Source: an uncultured Paracoccaceae bacterium (GTDB lineage: Bacteria > Pseudomonadota > Alphaproteobacteria > Rhodobacterales > Rhodobacteraceae). Taken from it: 64,000 nt of DNA. Below, piece after piece: positions 1 to 10,367 of the stretch. The notes beneath the pieces are model-generated. The model was given only the letters and a program-made list of their open reading frames with translations, was not told where the DNA came from and searched no databases. A program made the translations under genes and the position numbers. Every line of letters starts with the position of its first letter. Position 1 is the first letter of the stretch. Where the stretch lies: the NCBI GenBank assembly GCA_947500055.1, contig CANMQO010000003.1, forward strand, positions 351,134 through 415,133. Reading direction: 5' to 3'.

Positions 1-1
1 C

Positions 2-283
2 ACGACCTGCCTGTGCAGCAACTACACCATGCGCCATGAATTCGTGCCCGAATGCATCGTGCTGACCCCAAAAACCATCGAAAAACACATGTACTGGCTA
101 CCGCAGACCTGCGGATACCGGCTGATCTATGAAGGTCGGGCGCTGTTTGACTGGCATCCGCTGATCTCGGGTGATCCGCAATCTGTGTATCGTGCCGGTG
201 TTTCGATCCAAGACATGACCCTGTCCGAGGCGGATATCGACGAGGACGACTGGGACGACCACATCATAGAGGAGCCGCTATAA
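2..283 (+). CDS. YcgN-type (UPF0260) cysteine cluster protein, C-terminal part
   Basis: This is the 3' end of a gene that starts before the window; the open frame runs from base 2 to the TAA at 281-283, giving 93 visible residues. The tail with WLP.TC.YR, then LFDWHPLISGDP.SV.RAG and a final acidic DDWDDHII matches what I recall of the C-terminus of the YcgN/UPF0260 family, small cytoplasmic proteins with conserved cysteines, probably metal-binding and of unknown function. Cysteines near the start of the visible part (TCLC) would belong to the cluster. The stop lies directly against the ATG of the threonine aldolase gene, so the two are probably co-transcribed. Family call fairly sure, function unknown. 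Confidence 0.7.
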   Translation, partial: TTCLCSNYTMRHEFVPECIVLTPKTIEKHMYWLPQTCGYRLIYEGRALFDWHPLISGDPQSVYRAGVSIQDMTLSEADIDEDDWDDHIIEEPL

Positions 284-1330
284 ATGTTCTTTGCTTCTGA
301 CAATGCGGGCCCCGCCCATCCAAAGGTGATGGAAGCGCTGATCGCCGCCAATCAGGGTTACGCCATGGGCTATGGTGCGGACCCGATCATGGATGAGGTC
401 CGCACGCAAGTTCGCGACATCTTTGAAGCCCCGGATGCGGCCGTCTATCTGATCATCAATGGCACGGCGGCGAATGTTGTGTTGCTGGGCGCGATGTCGC
501 AACCATGGCAGACGATATTCTGCAGCGATTGCGCCCATATCCACGAAGATGAATGTAACGCGCCCGAATTCTACACCGGGGCCAAGCTGACGCTGGTGCC
601 GACAGCGGATGGCCGGATAGCCCCGGATGATCTGCGCCGCAAGATTCTGGGCGAGGAAAACCGGGGCGTGCATGGCCCACAACGCGGCCCTCTTTCCATC
701 ACGCAAGTGACGGAAAAAGGGACGATTTATACGCTGGACGAGATCAAGGCGCTGACCGCAATAGCGCAGGAATACGGCATGAAAACCCATCTGGACGGTG
801 CGCGCTTTGCCAATGCGCTGACCGCCTTGGATTGCTCGCCCGCAGAAATGACCTGGAAGGCAGGCGTGGACACCGTCAGCTTTGGCGGAACGAAGAATGG
901 CGCCTTGGGGGTCGAGGCCTGCGTGATCTTTGACCCTGATCTGGCCTGGGAGTTCGAGTTGCGACGCAAGCGCGGCGGGCATCTTTTGTCGAAGCACCGC
1001 TATCTGTCAGCACAGATGCGGGCCTATCTCGCCGATGGGTTGTGGCTCGACATGGCGCGGTCAGCGAATGCGCGCTGCGCCCAACTGGCGGCTGGTCTGC
1101 GCAACCACAACGCCGTTGAGGTGATGTACCCACCACAGGCGAATATCATCTTCTTTGAAATGCCCCGCCGGGAGCATAAGCGGATGCAGGACGGCGGCGC
1201 GGTTTATTACGTGATGAATGGCGATCCTGAAACGGGTGACCCGGATGAACCCCTGATCGGTCGTCTGGTCACAGACTGGTCAATGACCGAAGACGGGGTC
1301 AACCAGTTCCTGGATCTGTTGCGCGGATAA
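284..1330 (+). CDS. ltaE: Low-specificity L-threonine aldolase
   Basis: A 348-residue PLP enzyme of the beta-eliminating lyase family, expected to split L-threonine or L-allo-threonine into glycine and acetaldehyde in the cytoplasm. The N-terminus begins with FASDNAGPAHP, the usual SDN start of the family, and residues YGADP follow near position 30. The motif FGGTKNG puts the PLP-binding lysine at about residue 204, and the HLDGAR motif lies near 170. Its length fits the family. The ATG follows the stop of the upstream YcgN-type gene with no gap. The last 32 bp overlap the end of the opposite-strand hydrolase gene. The window also holds tdh-kbl, a second route from threonine to glycine. Confidence 0.88.
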   Translation: MFFASDNAGPAHPKVMEALIAANQGYAMGYGADPIMDEVRTQVRDIFEAPDAAVYLIINGTAANVVLLGAMSQPWQTIFCSDCAHIHEDECNAPEFYTGAKLTLVPTADGRIAPDDLRRKILGEENRGVHGPQRGPLSITQVTEKGTIYTLDEIKALTAIAQEYGMKTHLDGARFANALTALDCSPAEMTWKAGVDTVSFGGTKNGALGVEACVIFDPDLAWEFELRRKRGGHLLSKHRYLSAQMRAYLADGLWLDMARSANARCAQLAAGLRNHNAVEVMYPPQANIIFFEMPRREHKRMQDGGAVYYVMNGDPETGDPDEPLIGRLVTDWSMTEDGVNQFLDLLRG

Positions 1331-2084
1331 TCGCGGCAACCTCTGCCATATGGGTTATTGGTGCCATATGCGCGGCCCCCGGGACGACGTGATCCACCGC
1401 ATCCGGCAGGCGTGCTGCAAGGCTTTCATGAATGGCCCCAATGACGGGCTGCGTCGCTGCGCCACGGATCAGGGTGACGGGGATGTTCACATCGGCCAGC
1501 CGTTTGGGGGTCGTTATACCATCGACATCTTCCTCAATCGGGCCACCGCCAGCGACGATCAGATGAATGCGGTCGACAAGGTAGCGCCGTAGCCTTGCGG
1601 GGATCGCCCCCCATGGCGTTGCGCCCCAAAGGTCATTGAAAATCTCTGCCGCGCGAGCTTCGTCGCCCATCAACATCGCGCTGACAAAGGGGCGGAACGC
1701 CTTGGCATGGGCCGCATGTTCGGGCGTGCCTTTGGCCGCCGCAAAATAGACCGGTTCGATCAGTGTCAGCCGGTCCACCAGTTCGGGGCGCTCCACTGCC
1801 AGCCGCAGCGCGGCGGTGGCGCCAAAGGAATGGCCAATCAGATGGGTCGGGCCATTACAGCAGGCGGCAATGCAGGCGGTGACTAGCGTCTGATAATCCT
1901 GCTTGCCATCCCAGTCTGCACTGCGCCCATGGCCCGGCATGTCAAACAGGGTCACCTGCCCGCCAATCGCGTCGGCCAACGGCAGCAGCACATCGTGACG
2001 GGCCAGCGCGCAATGGATCATCACAGCAGGCGCGCCGCTGCCAACCGTAACACGGTGCATGACATGCCCCTGCACTTCACCCAT
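1299..2084 (-). CDS. Alpha/beta hydrolase
   Basis: A 261-residue alpha/beta-hydrolase fold protein. The nucleophile elbow GHSFG places the catalytic serine at residue 86; DMPGHGRS near 48-55 is the loop typical of the fold, and a histidine in PGAAHMAP near residue 240 is the likely catalytic base. The substrate cannot be read from the sequence. The start codon shares one base with the stop of the upstream isomerase-like gene (TAATG), so the two are probably translationally coupled. Its 3' end runs 32 bp into the threonine aldolase gene on the other strand. There is no signal peptide, so it is presumably cytoplasmic. Confidence 0.75.
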   Translation of the reverse strand: MGEVQGHVMHRVTVGSGAPAVMIHCALARHDVLLPLADAIGGQVTLFDMPGHGRSADWDGKQDYQTLVTACIAACCNGPTHLIGHSFGATAALRLAVERPELVDRLTLIEPVYFAAAKGTPEHAAHAKAFRPFVSAMLMGDEARAAEIFNDLWGATPWGAIPARLRRYLVDRIHLIVAGGGPIEEDVDGITTPKRLADVNIPVTLIRGAATQPVIGAIHESLAARLPDAVDHVVPGAAHMAPITHMAEVAAIIRATDPGTG

Positions 2085-2680
2085 TACAATTTGCCGGACA
2101 GGTACGCATCCAGATCGTCAATCCGATCCTCACCCCAAAACCGTTCGTCACTATCGGTTATAAAGAACGGCGCCCCAAACGCCCCGGCATTCACCCCATC
2201 CTCAAGGTTCCGGGCGAATGTATCGGCGCTGGTCAGCATATCCTTATCCGCGAGGGCGGGATCAAAGCCGGTCTTTTCCAGACAATCACGCACAACATCG
2301 TCCTGACTGATATCACGCTCCTGCGCCCAGGAAGCAGCACCAAAAGCATGAACCAATGCGCCGACATCACCACCGGCATTCTGCGCCGCGATAATTGCGT
2401 AAGCAGATGGCGCACCGTTGGTGGGCCAAAACATCGGTTTGACGTTCAACGGCAGGCCCACATGCTTCGCTCTGCGGCGCAGATCCTGCAGCCGATATTC
2501 CTGCCGGTTGGGGTGACGGTCCTTTGGCGGGATGCCCCCGGTCCGACCAAAGAGCGCCATGATATCGAGCGGCTTATAGGTGATTGTCGCACCATGTTTG
2601 GCAGCAACCTCTGCCGGGCGGGTGCCTGACAGGTAGGTAAAGGGCGAGAGTGTTGCAAAGTAGTAATCGATGTGCGGCAT
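2084..2680 (-). CDS. 2-hydroxychromene-2-carboxylate isomerase (DsbA-family)
   Basis: A 198-residue protein of the DsbA/kappa-class GST fold. The start ATG at 2678-2680 gives [17 protein letters not shown], where the xYxxLSPFxYL opening is characteristic of HCCA isomerases; longer upstream starts would only add unrelated residues and run into prs. In naphthalene degraders such enzymes isomerise 2-hydroxychromene-2-carboxylate using glutathione, but many family members sit outside aromatic pathways, as here, and act on unknown substrates. The C-terminal GAPFFI segment carries the cis-proline of the thioredoxin fold. It is coupled to the downstream alpha/beta hydrolase by a one-base stop/start overlap and is divergent from prs. 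Confidence 0.72.
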   Translation of the reverse strand: MPHIDYYFATLSPFTYLSGTRPAEVAAKHGATITYKPLDIMALFGRTGGIPPKDRHPNRQEYRLQDLRRRAKHVGLPLNVKPMFWPTNGAPSAYAIIAAQNAGGDVGALVHAFGAASWAQERDISQDDVVRDCLEKTGFDPALADKDMLTSADTFARNLEDGVNAGAFGAPFFITDSDERFWGEDRIDDLDAYLSGKL

Positions 2681-2792
2681 TTGTAGGCTCCTGTCGGCAG
2701 CTGCGTGTTTGCGCGACGGTAACCCTGTGTTAGTCGGTGTCAACGCCACGAATCTGTTACATGCAAGTGACCCTTCTGCCAAAGGACCCCCC

Positions 2793-3812
2793 ATGCCCGC
2801 AATGATCGAACCCAAGCTGATTTCCGGAAACGCGAACCAGCCCCTCGCCACCAGTATTGCCCGCCGCATGTCGATGCATCGCGGGATGGAGGTCGGCCTA
2901 TGCGACGCACGGGTTGAACGGTTTAACGATGGTGAGATTTTCGTAGAGGTTTTTGAGAATGTGCGGGGCGAGGATATGTATATCGTCCAGCCCACATCCA
3001 ACCCCGCCAATGACAACCTGATGGAGCTGTTGATTATCGCAGACGCGCTGCGCCGGTCATCAGCGGCCCGGATCACCGCCGTAATCCCCTATTTTGGCTA
3101 TGCGCGACAGGATCGCCGATCCAAGGCCCGGACGCCGATCACCGCCAAGCTGGTGTCGAACATGATCGTTGAAGCCGGTATTGAGCGCGTTTTGACCCTG
3201 GATTTGCACGCCACGCAGATCCAGGGTTTTTTCGATATACCGGTCGATAACCTTTATGCCTCGCCCATCTATGCGCTGGACGCGATGCATCATTTCCGGG
3301 GCAAGATGGATCAGGTCATGGTCGTATCACCCGATGTGGGCGGTGTGGCGCGGGCGCGTGATCTGGCGCAACGGATCGGCGCGCCCTTATCCATCGTGGA
3401 TAAACGGCGGGGCAAGCCGGGCGAAGTGGCCGAAATGACCGTGATCGGCGATGTGAAAGATAAGGTCTGCGTGATTGTCGATGACATCGTGGATACGGCG
3501 GGCACGCTGTGCAAAGCCGCCGAAGTGCTGATGGAAAACGGTGCGAAAGAGGTCCATTCCTACATCACACACGGTGTCCTATCCGGCCCGGCTGTGGAGC
3601 GGGTTTCCAAATCTGTGATGAAGAATCTGGTCATCACCGACACAATCCAGGCGACTGATCCGGTGAAGGCCTGCAAGAATATCCGCATCGTGCCAACGGC
3701 ACCAATGTTCGCACAGGCCATTCTGAATACGTGGAACGGTACCTCTGTGTCATCATTGTTTGACCACAAGACACTGGGCCCGATCTATGAAGGGCTTTAC
3801 GCCGCTGAATGA
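2793..3812 (+). CDS. prs: Ribose-phosphate pyrophosphokinase
   Basis: A 339-residue PRPP synthetase making 5-phosphoribosyl-1-diphosphate from ribose 5-phosphate and ATP for nucleotide, histidine and tryptophan synthesis. It shows [11 protein letters not shown] near the N-terminus, the YFGYARQDR stretch near residue 100, and the PRPP-binding loop [12 protein letters not shown] near residue 230. I chose ATG 2793 because the [13 protein letters not shown] start matches family length; the frame stays open upstream but without family similarity. A perfect 24-bp inverted repeat follows four bases after the stop and may end transcription. The gene is divergent from the isomerase-hydrolase pair. Confidence 0.92.
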   Translation: MPAMIEPKLISGNANQPLATSIARRMSMHRGMEVGLCDARVERFNDGEIFVEVFENVRGEDMYIVQPTSNPANDNLMELLIIADALRRSSAARITAVIPYFGYARQDRRSKARTPITAKLVSNMIVEAGIERVLTLDLHATQIQGFFDIPVDNLYASPIYALDAMHHFRGKMDQVMVVSPDVGGVARARDLAQRIGAPLSIVDKRRGKPGEVAEMTVIGDVKDKVCVIVDDIVDTAGTLCKAAEVLMENGAKEVHSYITHGVLSGPAVERVSKSVMKNLVITDTIQATDPVKACKNIRIVPTAPMFAQAILNTWNGTSVSSLFDHKTLGPIYEGLYAAE

Positions 3813-3816
3813 CGCA

Positions 3817-3874
3817 ACACCCGTCCCTGACTTGATCCGAAACCCCCACTTCGGATCAAGTCAGGGACGGGTGT
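3817..3874. repeat. Perfect 24-bp inverted repeat, possible bidirectional terminator
   Basis: Left arm 3817-3840 and right arm 3851-3874 are exact reverse complements, separated by the ten-base loop AACCCCCACT. The core of the arm is GTCCCTGACTTGATCCG. It lies between the convergent prs and H-type lectin genes and overlaps neither. There is no clear T-run, so it may be a dispersed palindromic element used as a terminator. A related palindrome with the core GTCCCGGGCTTGACCC lies at 23082-23146, also between convergent genes. Confidence 0.8.
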
Positions 3875-3875
3875 C

Positions 3876-4226
3876 TCAATACAGATCCCACCCTTCATCG
3901 TTGGCAAGTTCACCGATTGATGTCCAGGCTACACGCACCCGAGCCACTTGCGTGTCCGCCCAAGTCCGAAACACGATGTCAAACCCGGCGGATGTGATAT
4001 TTTCCGCCTGCACATCCGCACGAATATTCGTGTTGTTCGAGATATCCCACATCGAAATTGAAACCTGCACGTGTGGCGGGTTCAGATAGGTCCCTTCAAA
4101 TGCTACGCTGGCGCGATTTTGGCGGGGCCCTTCGCCACGCCACATCTCTCCGTCATGCTCAAAATCCGAGAACAGAACCACATCACCATGGTCAATCCCG
4201 AGTGCACCACTATTCAACCTGCGCAT
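3876..4226 (-). CDS. H-type lectin domain protein
   Basis: A 116-residue protein. Residues about 40-110 resemble the H-type lectin fold (known from Helix pomatia agglutinin and discoidin C-termini): VQVSISMWDISNNTN, then RADVQAEN, GFDIVFRTWADT and a final VRVAWTSIGE. Compact proteins of this shape occur in many Rhodobacterales and begin, as here, with a segment reading DHGDVVLFSDF. The family binds sugars such as GalNAc in eukaryotes; the bacterial role is unknown. No signal peptide is visible. It is convergent with prs. Confidence 0.68.
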   Translation of the reverse strand: MRRLNSGALGIDHGDVVLFSDFEHDGEMWRGEGPRQNRASVAFEGTYLNPPHVQVSISMWDISNNTNIRADVQAENITSAGFDIVFRTWADTQVARVRVAWTSIGELANDEGWDLY

Positions 4227-4380
4227 GTGTTCCCTGGCGTTGCTATGCCCATTTTCTTATCCGTTTGATGCCTGGTATGTTGGCTTCCTGGCGGCGCCTA
4301 CCGGAGCAATTCTAATGTTTGGTTAATAATTAACCGGTAATTAATCACGTGGGATAGCAAAATTCTAGGGATGTTCTTCG

Positions 4381-5124
4381 GTGAAAAGCGGCTGGTCACG
4401 ACTTGCAATTGGAATTGTGTTCATCTGCGGATTATCAGCCTGCGGATCCGGCGGCTCACCCACTGGTGGAACGGGATCAACCGGTGGCGGGGGGAACTCA
4501 GGATCCGGCAATAACGGGGGTGGCACGATAGAACCACCGATCGTTACCGATCTGAATATCCTGACCGCGGCGGAATTGGCCGCTTACAGCGTTTTTCTGG
4601 ATGATTTTGCGCAGGTAAGTGCAGACGCGGTTTTGGGTGGACATACCGATTTTGGAACGCAACCAGTAAGCGGTGCGGTTGGTTATGCCGGTTACATGCA
4701 GATCATCATGGGAAATGCGAGTGTTTCCGCCAATGTCATTGGTGACGCTACAATGCAAGTCAATCTTGCGACAGAAGCGATAACAGGGTCCGCCACAGGA
4801 TTTATCGGGGTTGCGCGCGATGAGTTCGGAACAAATCGAGCTGCTCATTATGAAGGCACGGTTAACATCACAAACGGAACTGTCACCGACAACGCGACGG
4901 GCATGGATAACCTCGGCTTTGATATTGGCGGGACGTTGGACAATGGGCTGAACCGATTTGATGTCTCGGGGAATCTGGTCGGAACACTCTATGGTAGTAA
5001 TGCGGAAGGGCTATATGCCATCGGCAGCTATACTGGCGTGCATGGTGACATGGATGTGACCATCGATGGGTTGGACACGCCTAATGACATCGCTATTGCA
5101 ACTGTCTCCGCGCTCAAAGATTAG
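4381..5124 (+). CDS. Lipoprotein with transferrin-binding-protein-like beta barrel
   Basis: A 247-residue predicted lipoprotein. The GTG at 4381 has an AGGG ten bases upstream and yields a signal peptide ending in a lipobox LSAC, so the mature protein starts at the cysteine near residue 21. A Gly/Ser/Asn-rich linker (residues about 22-55) follows. The rest alternates short strands, with GHTDFGTQPVSG and a repeated strand/turn pattern (GTVNITNGTV, FDVSGNLVGTLYG) typical of the TbpB C-lobe-like barrel found in bacterial surface lipoproteins. Its ligand is unknown. It ends at a strong hairpin terminator shared with atpC on the other strand. Confidence 0.65.
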   Translation: MKSGWSRLAIGIVFICGLSACGSGGSPTGGTGSTGGGGNSGSGNNGGGTIEPPIVTDLNILTAAELAAYSVFLDDFAQVSADAVLGGHTDFGTQPVSGAVGYAGYMQIIMGNASVSANVIGDATMQVNLATEAITGSATGFIGVARDEFGTNRAAHYEGTVNITNGTVTDNATGMDNLGFDIGGTLDNGLNRFDVSGNLVGTLYGSNAEGLYAIGSYTGVHGDMDVTIDGLDTPNDIAIATVSALKD

Positions 5125-5133
5125 AATGAAAAC

Positions 5134-5165
5134 AAAAAGCCCCGCAGAACCTGCGGGGCTTTTTT
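5134..5165. terminator. Rho-independent terminator, bidirectional
   Basis: The stem AAAAAGCCCCGCAG (5134-5147) pairs with CTGCGGGGCTTTTT (from 5151) around the loop AAC. The A-run on one side and T-run on the other let it stop transcription from both the lipoprotein gene (+) and the ATP synthase operon (-), whose last gene atpC ends at 5182. Confidence 0.9.
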
Positions 5166-5181
5166 CGATTTATTACAAGGA

Positions 5182-5607
5182 TCAGTTGTTGGCGGTCAGG
5201 CCGATATGTCCACCGATCGCCACCATGTCCGACAGCAGCTTGGCTGCGTCATCAACCGGGCCGGGCTCGTTCTTGAACGTCTCTTGTGCAGTTGCGTGGG
5301 CGGCCTTGGCGTCGGCAACCATTTGGTCAAAGACCTCCTGGGTGACTTCAGCCTTTGGCAGTGCCTGTTCGGCCAGAACCGACACGCTGCTAGCCGTAAT
5401 CTCAGCAAAGCCACCAGAGACGACATATTCGTCTGATCCGCCGCCATGTACCACGGTCAGAAGACCGGGGCGTAAGGTGGTGATTGTTGGTGCGTGATCC
5501 GCCATTGCGGTCATGTCACCATCTGCACCAGGGATCCGAACCTCGGATGCCTCGACCGACGCCAGTCGGCGTTCGGGCGAGACGAGATCGAATTGTAGGT
5601 TTGCCAT
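5182..5607 (-). CDS. atpC: F1 ATP synthase epsilon subunit
   Basis: A 141-residue protein starting [15 protein letters not shown], the beta-sandwich opening of epsilon subunits, with [18 protein letters not shown] near residue 25 and GGFAEI near 65. It belongs to the central stalk of the F1 sector and regulates ATP hydrolysis. The C-terminal helical part is somewhat diverged, as is common in alphaproteobacteria. It is the last gene of atpHAGDC, 12 bases after atpD, and ends at a strong terminator. Confidence 0.93.
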   Translation of the reverse strand: MANLQFDLVSPERRLASVEASEVRIPGADGDMTAMADHAPTITTLRPGLLTVVHGGGSDEYVVSGGFAEITASSVSVLAEQALPKAEVTQEVFDQMVADAKAAHATAQETFKNEPGPVDDAAKLLSDMVAIGGHIGLTANN

Positions 5608-5619
5608 GTTCTGGCCTCC

Positions 5620-7044
<1,425 letters not shown>

Positions 7045-7061
7045 TTATGTTTCTCCGGGGT

Positions 7062-7934
7062 CTAGAGCGCTTCCGCGCCCGAAATAATTTCAATCAGCTC
7101 GTTGGTGATCACGGCCTGACGCGAGCGGTTGAACTCGATTGTCAGCTTATCGATCATTTCACCAGCGTTGCGTGTCGCGTTGTCCATGGCGGACATCCGT
7201 GCGCCCTGTTCAGAGGCCGCGTTTTCCAGCAGCGCGCTGAAAACCGCCGTCGCGACACCGCGCGGCAGCAAGTCAGCAAGGATTTCCTCTTCGCCGGGTT
7301 CGTAGTCGTACAAAGTCGCTTCCGCGTCTTCGGCCTGCTCAAACGTGGCGGGAATGATCTGCTGCGCTGTTGGGTGCTGGGTCACAACGTTTTCAAAGCG
7401 CGCAAAGAAGATCGTGGCGACATCGAATTCCCCTGCATCAAAGCGGCCAAGGATATCCTTGGCGATGCCTTGTGCATCGGCATAACCGACCCGTTTGACA
7501 TCTGTCAGATCAACGTGACCAACGAAGTAATCGCCCAGATCGCGCTTCATCGCGTCCCGGCCCTTCTTGCCAACCGTGATGATTTTCACGGTTTTGCCTG
7601 CGGCCAGCAGTTTTTGTGCGTGGCTTTTTGCCAGCTTGGCGATGTTGCCGTTAAAGCCCCCGCAAAGCCCGCGTTCGGCTGTCATAACAATCAGCAACTG
7701 CACCTGATCGCTGCCCGTACCGGACAGCAACGTTGGCGCAGAATCTGATCCGCCAACCGATGCAGCAAGTCCGGCCATCACGGCGTTGAACCGTTCTGTG
7801 TAAGGGCGCGATGCCTCGGCTGCATCTTGGGCGCGGCGCAGTTTGGCAGCCGCGACCATCTGCATGGCCTTTGTGATCTTGCGGGTCGATTTGACCGTTT
7901 CGATCCTGTTTTTTAGGTCCTTAAGACTGGGCAT
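7062..7934 (-). CDS. atpG: F1 ATP synthase gamma subunit
   Basis: A 290-residue rotor subunit that couples proton flow to catalysis. The N-terminal coiled-coil helix starts [25 protein letters not shown] and the C-terminal helix includes [17 protein letters not shown] and the [15 protein letters not shown] end, both family hallmarks. Located between atpA and atpD in the usual order, with a 22-base gap to atpA. Confidence 0.96.
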   Translation of the reverse strand: MPSLKDLKNRIETVKSTRKITKAMQMVAAAKLRRAQDAAEASRPYTERFNAVMAGLAASVGGSDSAPTLLSGTGSDQVQLLIVMTAERGLCGGFNGNIAKLAKSHAQKLLAAGKTVKIITVGKKGRDAMKRDLGDYFVGHVDLTDVKRVGYADAQGIAKDILGRFDAGEFDVATIFFARFENVVTQHPTAQQIIPATFEQAEDAEATLYDYEPGEEEILADLLPRGVATAVFSALLENAASEQGARMSAMDNATRNAGEMIDKLTIEFNRSRQAVITNELIEIISGAEAL

Positions 7935-7956
7935 AAGGTACTCCTATCTCAAAGAT

Positions 7957-9495
7957 TTAGGCGAAGTCTTTGGCGAACGCGTCAATCGCGGCCTTGATCT
8001 TGTCTTCGGCCTCACCTTTGATCTTCGGATCTTCCTTGGTGATGAAGTCCAGCACGTCAGACGCGTTTGTCCGCAGATGCTTCAGCAAGCCAGCCTCAAA
8101 CCGGCCCACCTCACGCACGTCCACTTTGTCCAGATAGCCTTTGGTGCCAGCATAAATGACGCAAACAATCTCAGCGTTCGTCAGTGGTGAGTACTGCGGC
8201 TGCTTCATCAGTTCTGTCAGGCGGGCGCCACGGTTCAGCAGCGCCTGTGTGGCCGCATCCAGATCGGAACCAAACTGCGCAAAGGCCGCCATTTCGCGGT
8301 ACTGCGCCAGCTCCAGTTTCACCGGACCGGCAACCGATTTCATCGAATTTGTCTGTGCAGAGGAGCCAACACGCGACACCGACAGACCGGTGTTCACGGC
8401 GGGGCGGATACCCTGATAGAACAGTTCGGTTTCAAGGAAGATCTGACCGTCGGTGATCGAAATCACGTTAGTTGGGATAAACGCAGAAACGTCACCACCC
8501 TGGGTTTCGATGATCGGCAGGGCCGTCAACGAACCAGAACCATTATCCTCGTTCAGTTTCGAGGAGCGTTCCAGCAGGCGAGAGTGGAGGTAGAAAACGT
8601 CACCTGGGTAAGCTTCACGCCCTGGTGGGCGGCGCAGCAGCAGCGACATCTGACGATAAGAAACGGCCTGTTTGGACAGGTCATCATAGATGATCAGCGC
8701 GTGGCGGCCATTGTCACGGAAATGCTCAGCCATCGCCGTTGCCGAATATGGCGCAAGGAACTGCATCGGTGCAGGGTCAGACGCAGTTGCGGCAACAACG
8801 ATGGAATATTCAATCGCGCCGGATTCTTCCAGCTTTTTCACGAGTTGGGCAACCGTGGAGCGCTTCTGACCGACAGCTACGTAAACGCAGTAAAGCTTCT
8901 TGCTTTCGTCATCGCCTGCAGCGTCGTTATATGACTTCTGGTTCAGGATGGTGTCGAGCGCCACGGCGGTCTTGCCTGTCTGACGGTCACCAATGATCAA
9001 TTCGCGCTGGCCACGACCGATTGGGATCATCGCGTCAACGGATTTCAGGCCGGTTGCCATCGGCTCGTGCACGGATTTACGTGGGATAATGCCGGGGGCC
9101 TTGCTGTCTGCAACGGCGCGGTTTTTCGTCTTGATCGGACCTTTGCCGTCCAGCGGGTTGCCAAGGCCATCAACAACGCGACCCAGCAGTTCATCACCAA
9201 CAGGCACGTCCACAATGGACTTTGTGCGCTTGACGGTGTCGCCTTCTTTGATGTCACGGTCGGAACCGAAGATAACAACACCCACATTGTCGGCTTCAAG
9301 GTTCAGGGCCATCCCGCGAATACCGCCGGGGAATTCGACCATTTCACCGGCCTGCACGTTGTCGAGACCATAGACACGGGCGATACCATCGCCGACGCTC
9401 AGTACCCGGCCAACCTCGGCCACTTCGGCTTCTTGACCGAAGTTCTTGATCTGGTCCTTCAGGATCGCAGAGATTTCAGACGCTTGGATCGCCAT
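7957..9495 (-). CDS. atpA: F1 ATP synthase alpha subunit
   Basis: A 512-residue non-catalytic nucleotide-binding subunit. The P-loop GDRQTGKT lies at residues 169-176, preceded by [13 protein letters not shown], and the arginine-finger region [17 protein letters not shown] stretch (here [12 protein letters not shown]) lies near residue 370. Full length. Its ATG at 9493-9495 directly abuts the TAA of atpH with no intergenic base, so translation is probably coupled. Confidence 0.97.
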   Translation of the reverse strand: MAIQASEISAILKDQIKNFGQEAEVAEVGRVLSVGDGIARVYGLDNVQAGEMVEFPGGIRGMALNLEADNVGVVIFGSDRDIKEGDTVKRTKSIVDVPVGDELLGRVVDGLGNPLDGKGPIKTKNRAVADSKAPGIIPRKSVHEPMATGLKSVDAMIPIGRGQRELIIGDRQTGKTAVALDTILNQKSYNDAAGDDESKKLYCVYVAVGQKRSTVAQLVKKLEESGAIEYSIVVAATASDPAPMQFLAPYSATAMAEHFRDNGRHALIIYDDLSKQAVSYRQMSLLLRRPPGREAYPGDVFYLHSRLLERSSKLNEDNGSGSLTALPIIETQGGDVSAFIPTNVISITDGQIFLETELFYQGIRPAVNTGLSVSRVGSSAQTNSMKSVAGPVKLELAQYREMAAFAQFGSDLDAATQALLNRGARLTELMKQPQYSPLTNAEIVCVIYAGTKGYLDKVDVREVGRFEAGLLKHLRTNASDVLDFITKEDPKIKGEAEDKIKAAIDAFAKDFA

Positions 9496-10056
9496 TTATC
9501 CGACCTCTTTCATAGTGTTCTGGAGTGCGTTGAGCTTGGAGGCGATCGACGTGTCGATCATCTTTGAGCCCACTTTAACAATAAGACCGCCGATGATTCT
9601 CTCATCGACGGTTTCTTTGATGGTGATGGATTTGCCCACTTGGGCTTTGAGTGTCTTTGCCAGCTTGTCGGACTGCGCCTTTGTCAGCTTTTTGGCAGTT
9701 GTAATCTCTGCAGTCACTTCGCCACGCGCGTCAGCAAGCATGTCCTGAAGGACAGCCAGCAGCTGGGGCATCACAAACAAACGGCGCTTGCTTGCGAGCA
9801 GCGCCAATACATTGCTTGTGGTGTCAGAGAGTTTCATTTTCTTCGCAATCGCGGAAATCGCGGCTGACTGTTCTTCACGGCTATAAAGCGGTGAGGTCAG
9901 CAAGGTGCGCAGATCGGCGCTATCGTTCATTGCAGCTTCCAAAGCAGCCACATCTGATTCGAGCGCTTTGATCGCTTTGCCTTCCTTGGCGATGTCAAAC
10001 ACAGCCGTTGCATAGCGCTGCGCGATGCCTGTTGAGATACCAGCAGTTTCGGACAC
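9496..10056 (-). CDS. atpH: F1 ATP synthase delta subunit (OSCP)
   Basis: A 186-residue peripheral-stalk protein. The N-terminal helical domain starts with IAQRYATAVFDIAKE and the C-terminal region carries DERIIGGLIVKVGSKMIDTSIASKL, which is the conserved end of delta/OSCP proteins. It is the first gene of the F1 operon; the F0 genes are not in the window, as expected for alphaproteobacteria, where they form a separate cluster. Confidence 0.94.
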   Translation of the reverse strand: MSETAGISTGIAQRYATAVFDIAKEGKAIKALESDVAALEAAMNDSADLRTLLTSPLYSREEQSAAISAIAKKMKLSDTTSNVLALLASKRRLFVMPQLLAVLQDMLADARGEVTAEITTAKKLTKAQSDKLAKTLKAQVGKSITIKETVDERIIGGLIVKVGSKMIDTSIASKLNALQNTMKEVG

Positions 10057-10367
10057 GTTGAGCCTTCCGATGTCTTGGGCCCGGGCTCACCATGGACCGT
10101 CGTAACGGGTGGCAAATGGGCAGCTTGTTTCACCCCCGTTTTCACGAGAGCGGCAAAATCCTGCGCGTCGTATCAGAGCCGGTATTGTGCCGCAAGCACT
10201 CTGAGACAAGAATCCGCTTCTGTCTGGCCCAATCAGGGCCAGGTGTCGTTTTGAATGCGTTCTGGCCGCAGTATTTTTGATTTTCGGGAAGCCCGTTAGA
10301 GAATCACAAAGGCGCGCGATCACTACTGATCACGCGCCTCCCGAAATCTCAGAATGTGAAACCTCGC
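10057..10367. other. Intergenic region upstream of atpHAGDC
   Basis: These 311 bases separate atpH from the upstream gene on the same strand. They hold the hairpin at 10310-10339 and presumably the atp operon promoter. A 78-residue minus-strand frame in this stretch has no recognisable family and atypical residue use, and I do not call it a gene. Confidence 0.5.
10310..10339 (-). terminator. Hairpin after the DUF2793 gene
   Basis: AGGCGCGCGATCA (10310-10322) pairs with TGATCACGCGCCT (10327-10339) around a four-base loop, with one mismatch. On the minus strand it lies 28 bases after the DUF2793 gene stop and is followed by TTTGTGATT, a weak T-run. A terminator isolating that gene from the atp operon is the likely role. 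Confidence 0.55.

Noticed and set aside
278..997. A 239-residue minus-strand frame opposite the threonine aldolase gene
   Set aside because: Mirror of a conserved PLP enzyme, no family similarity.
10087..10323. A 78-residue minus-strand frame upstream of atpH
   Set aside because: No family, runs through a hairpin and the likely atp promoter.
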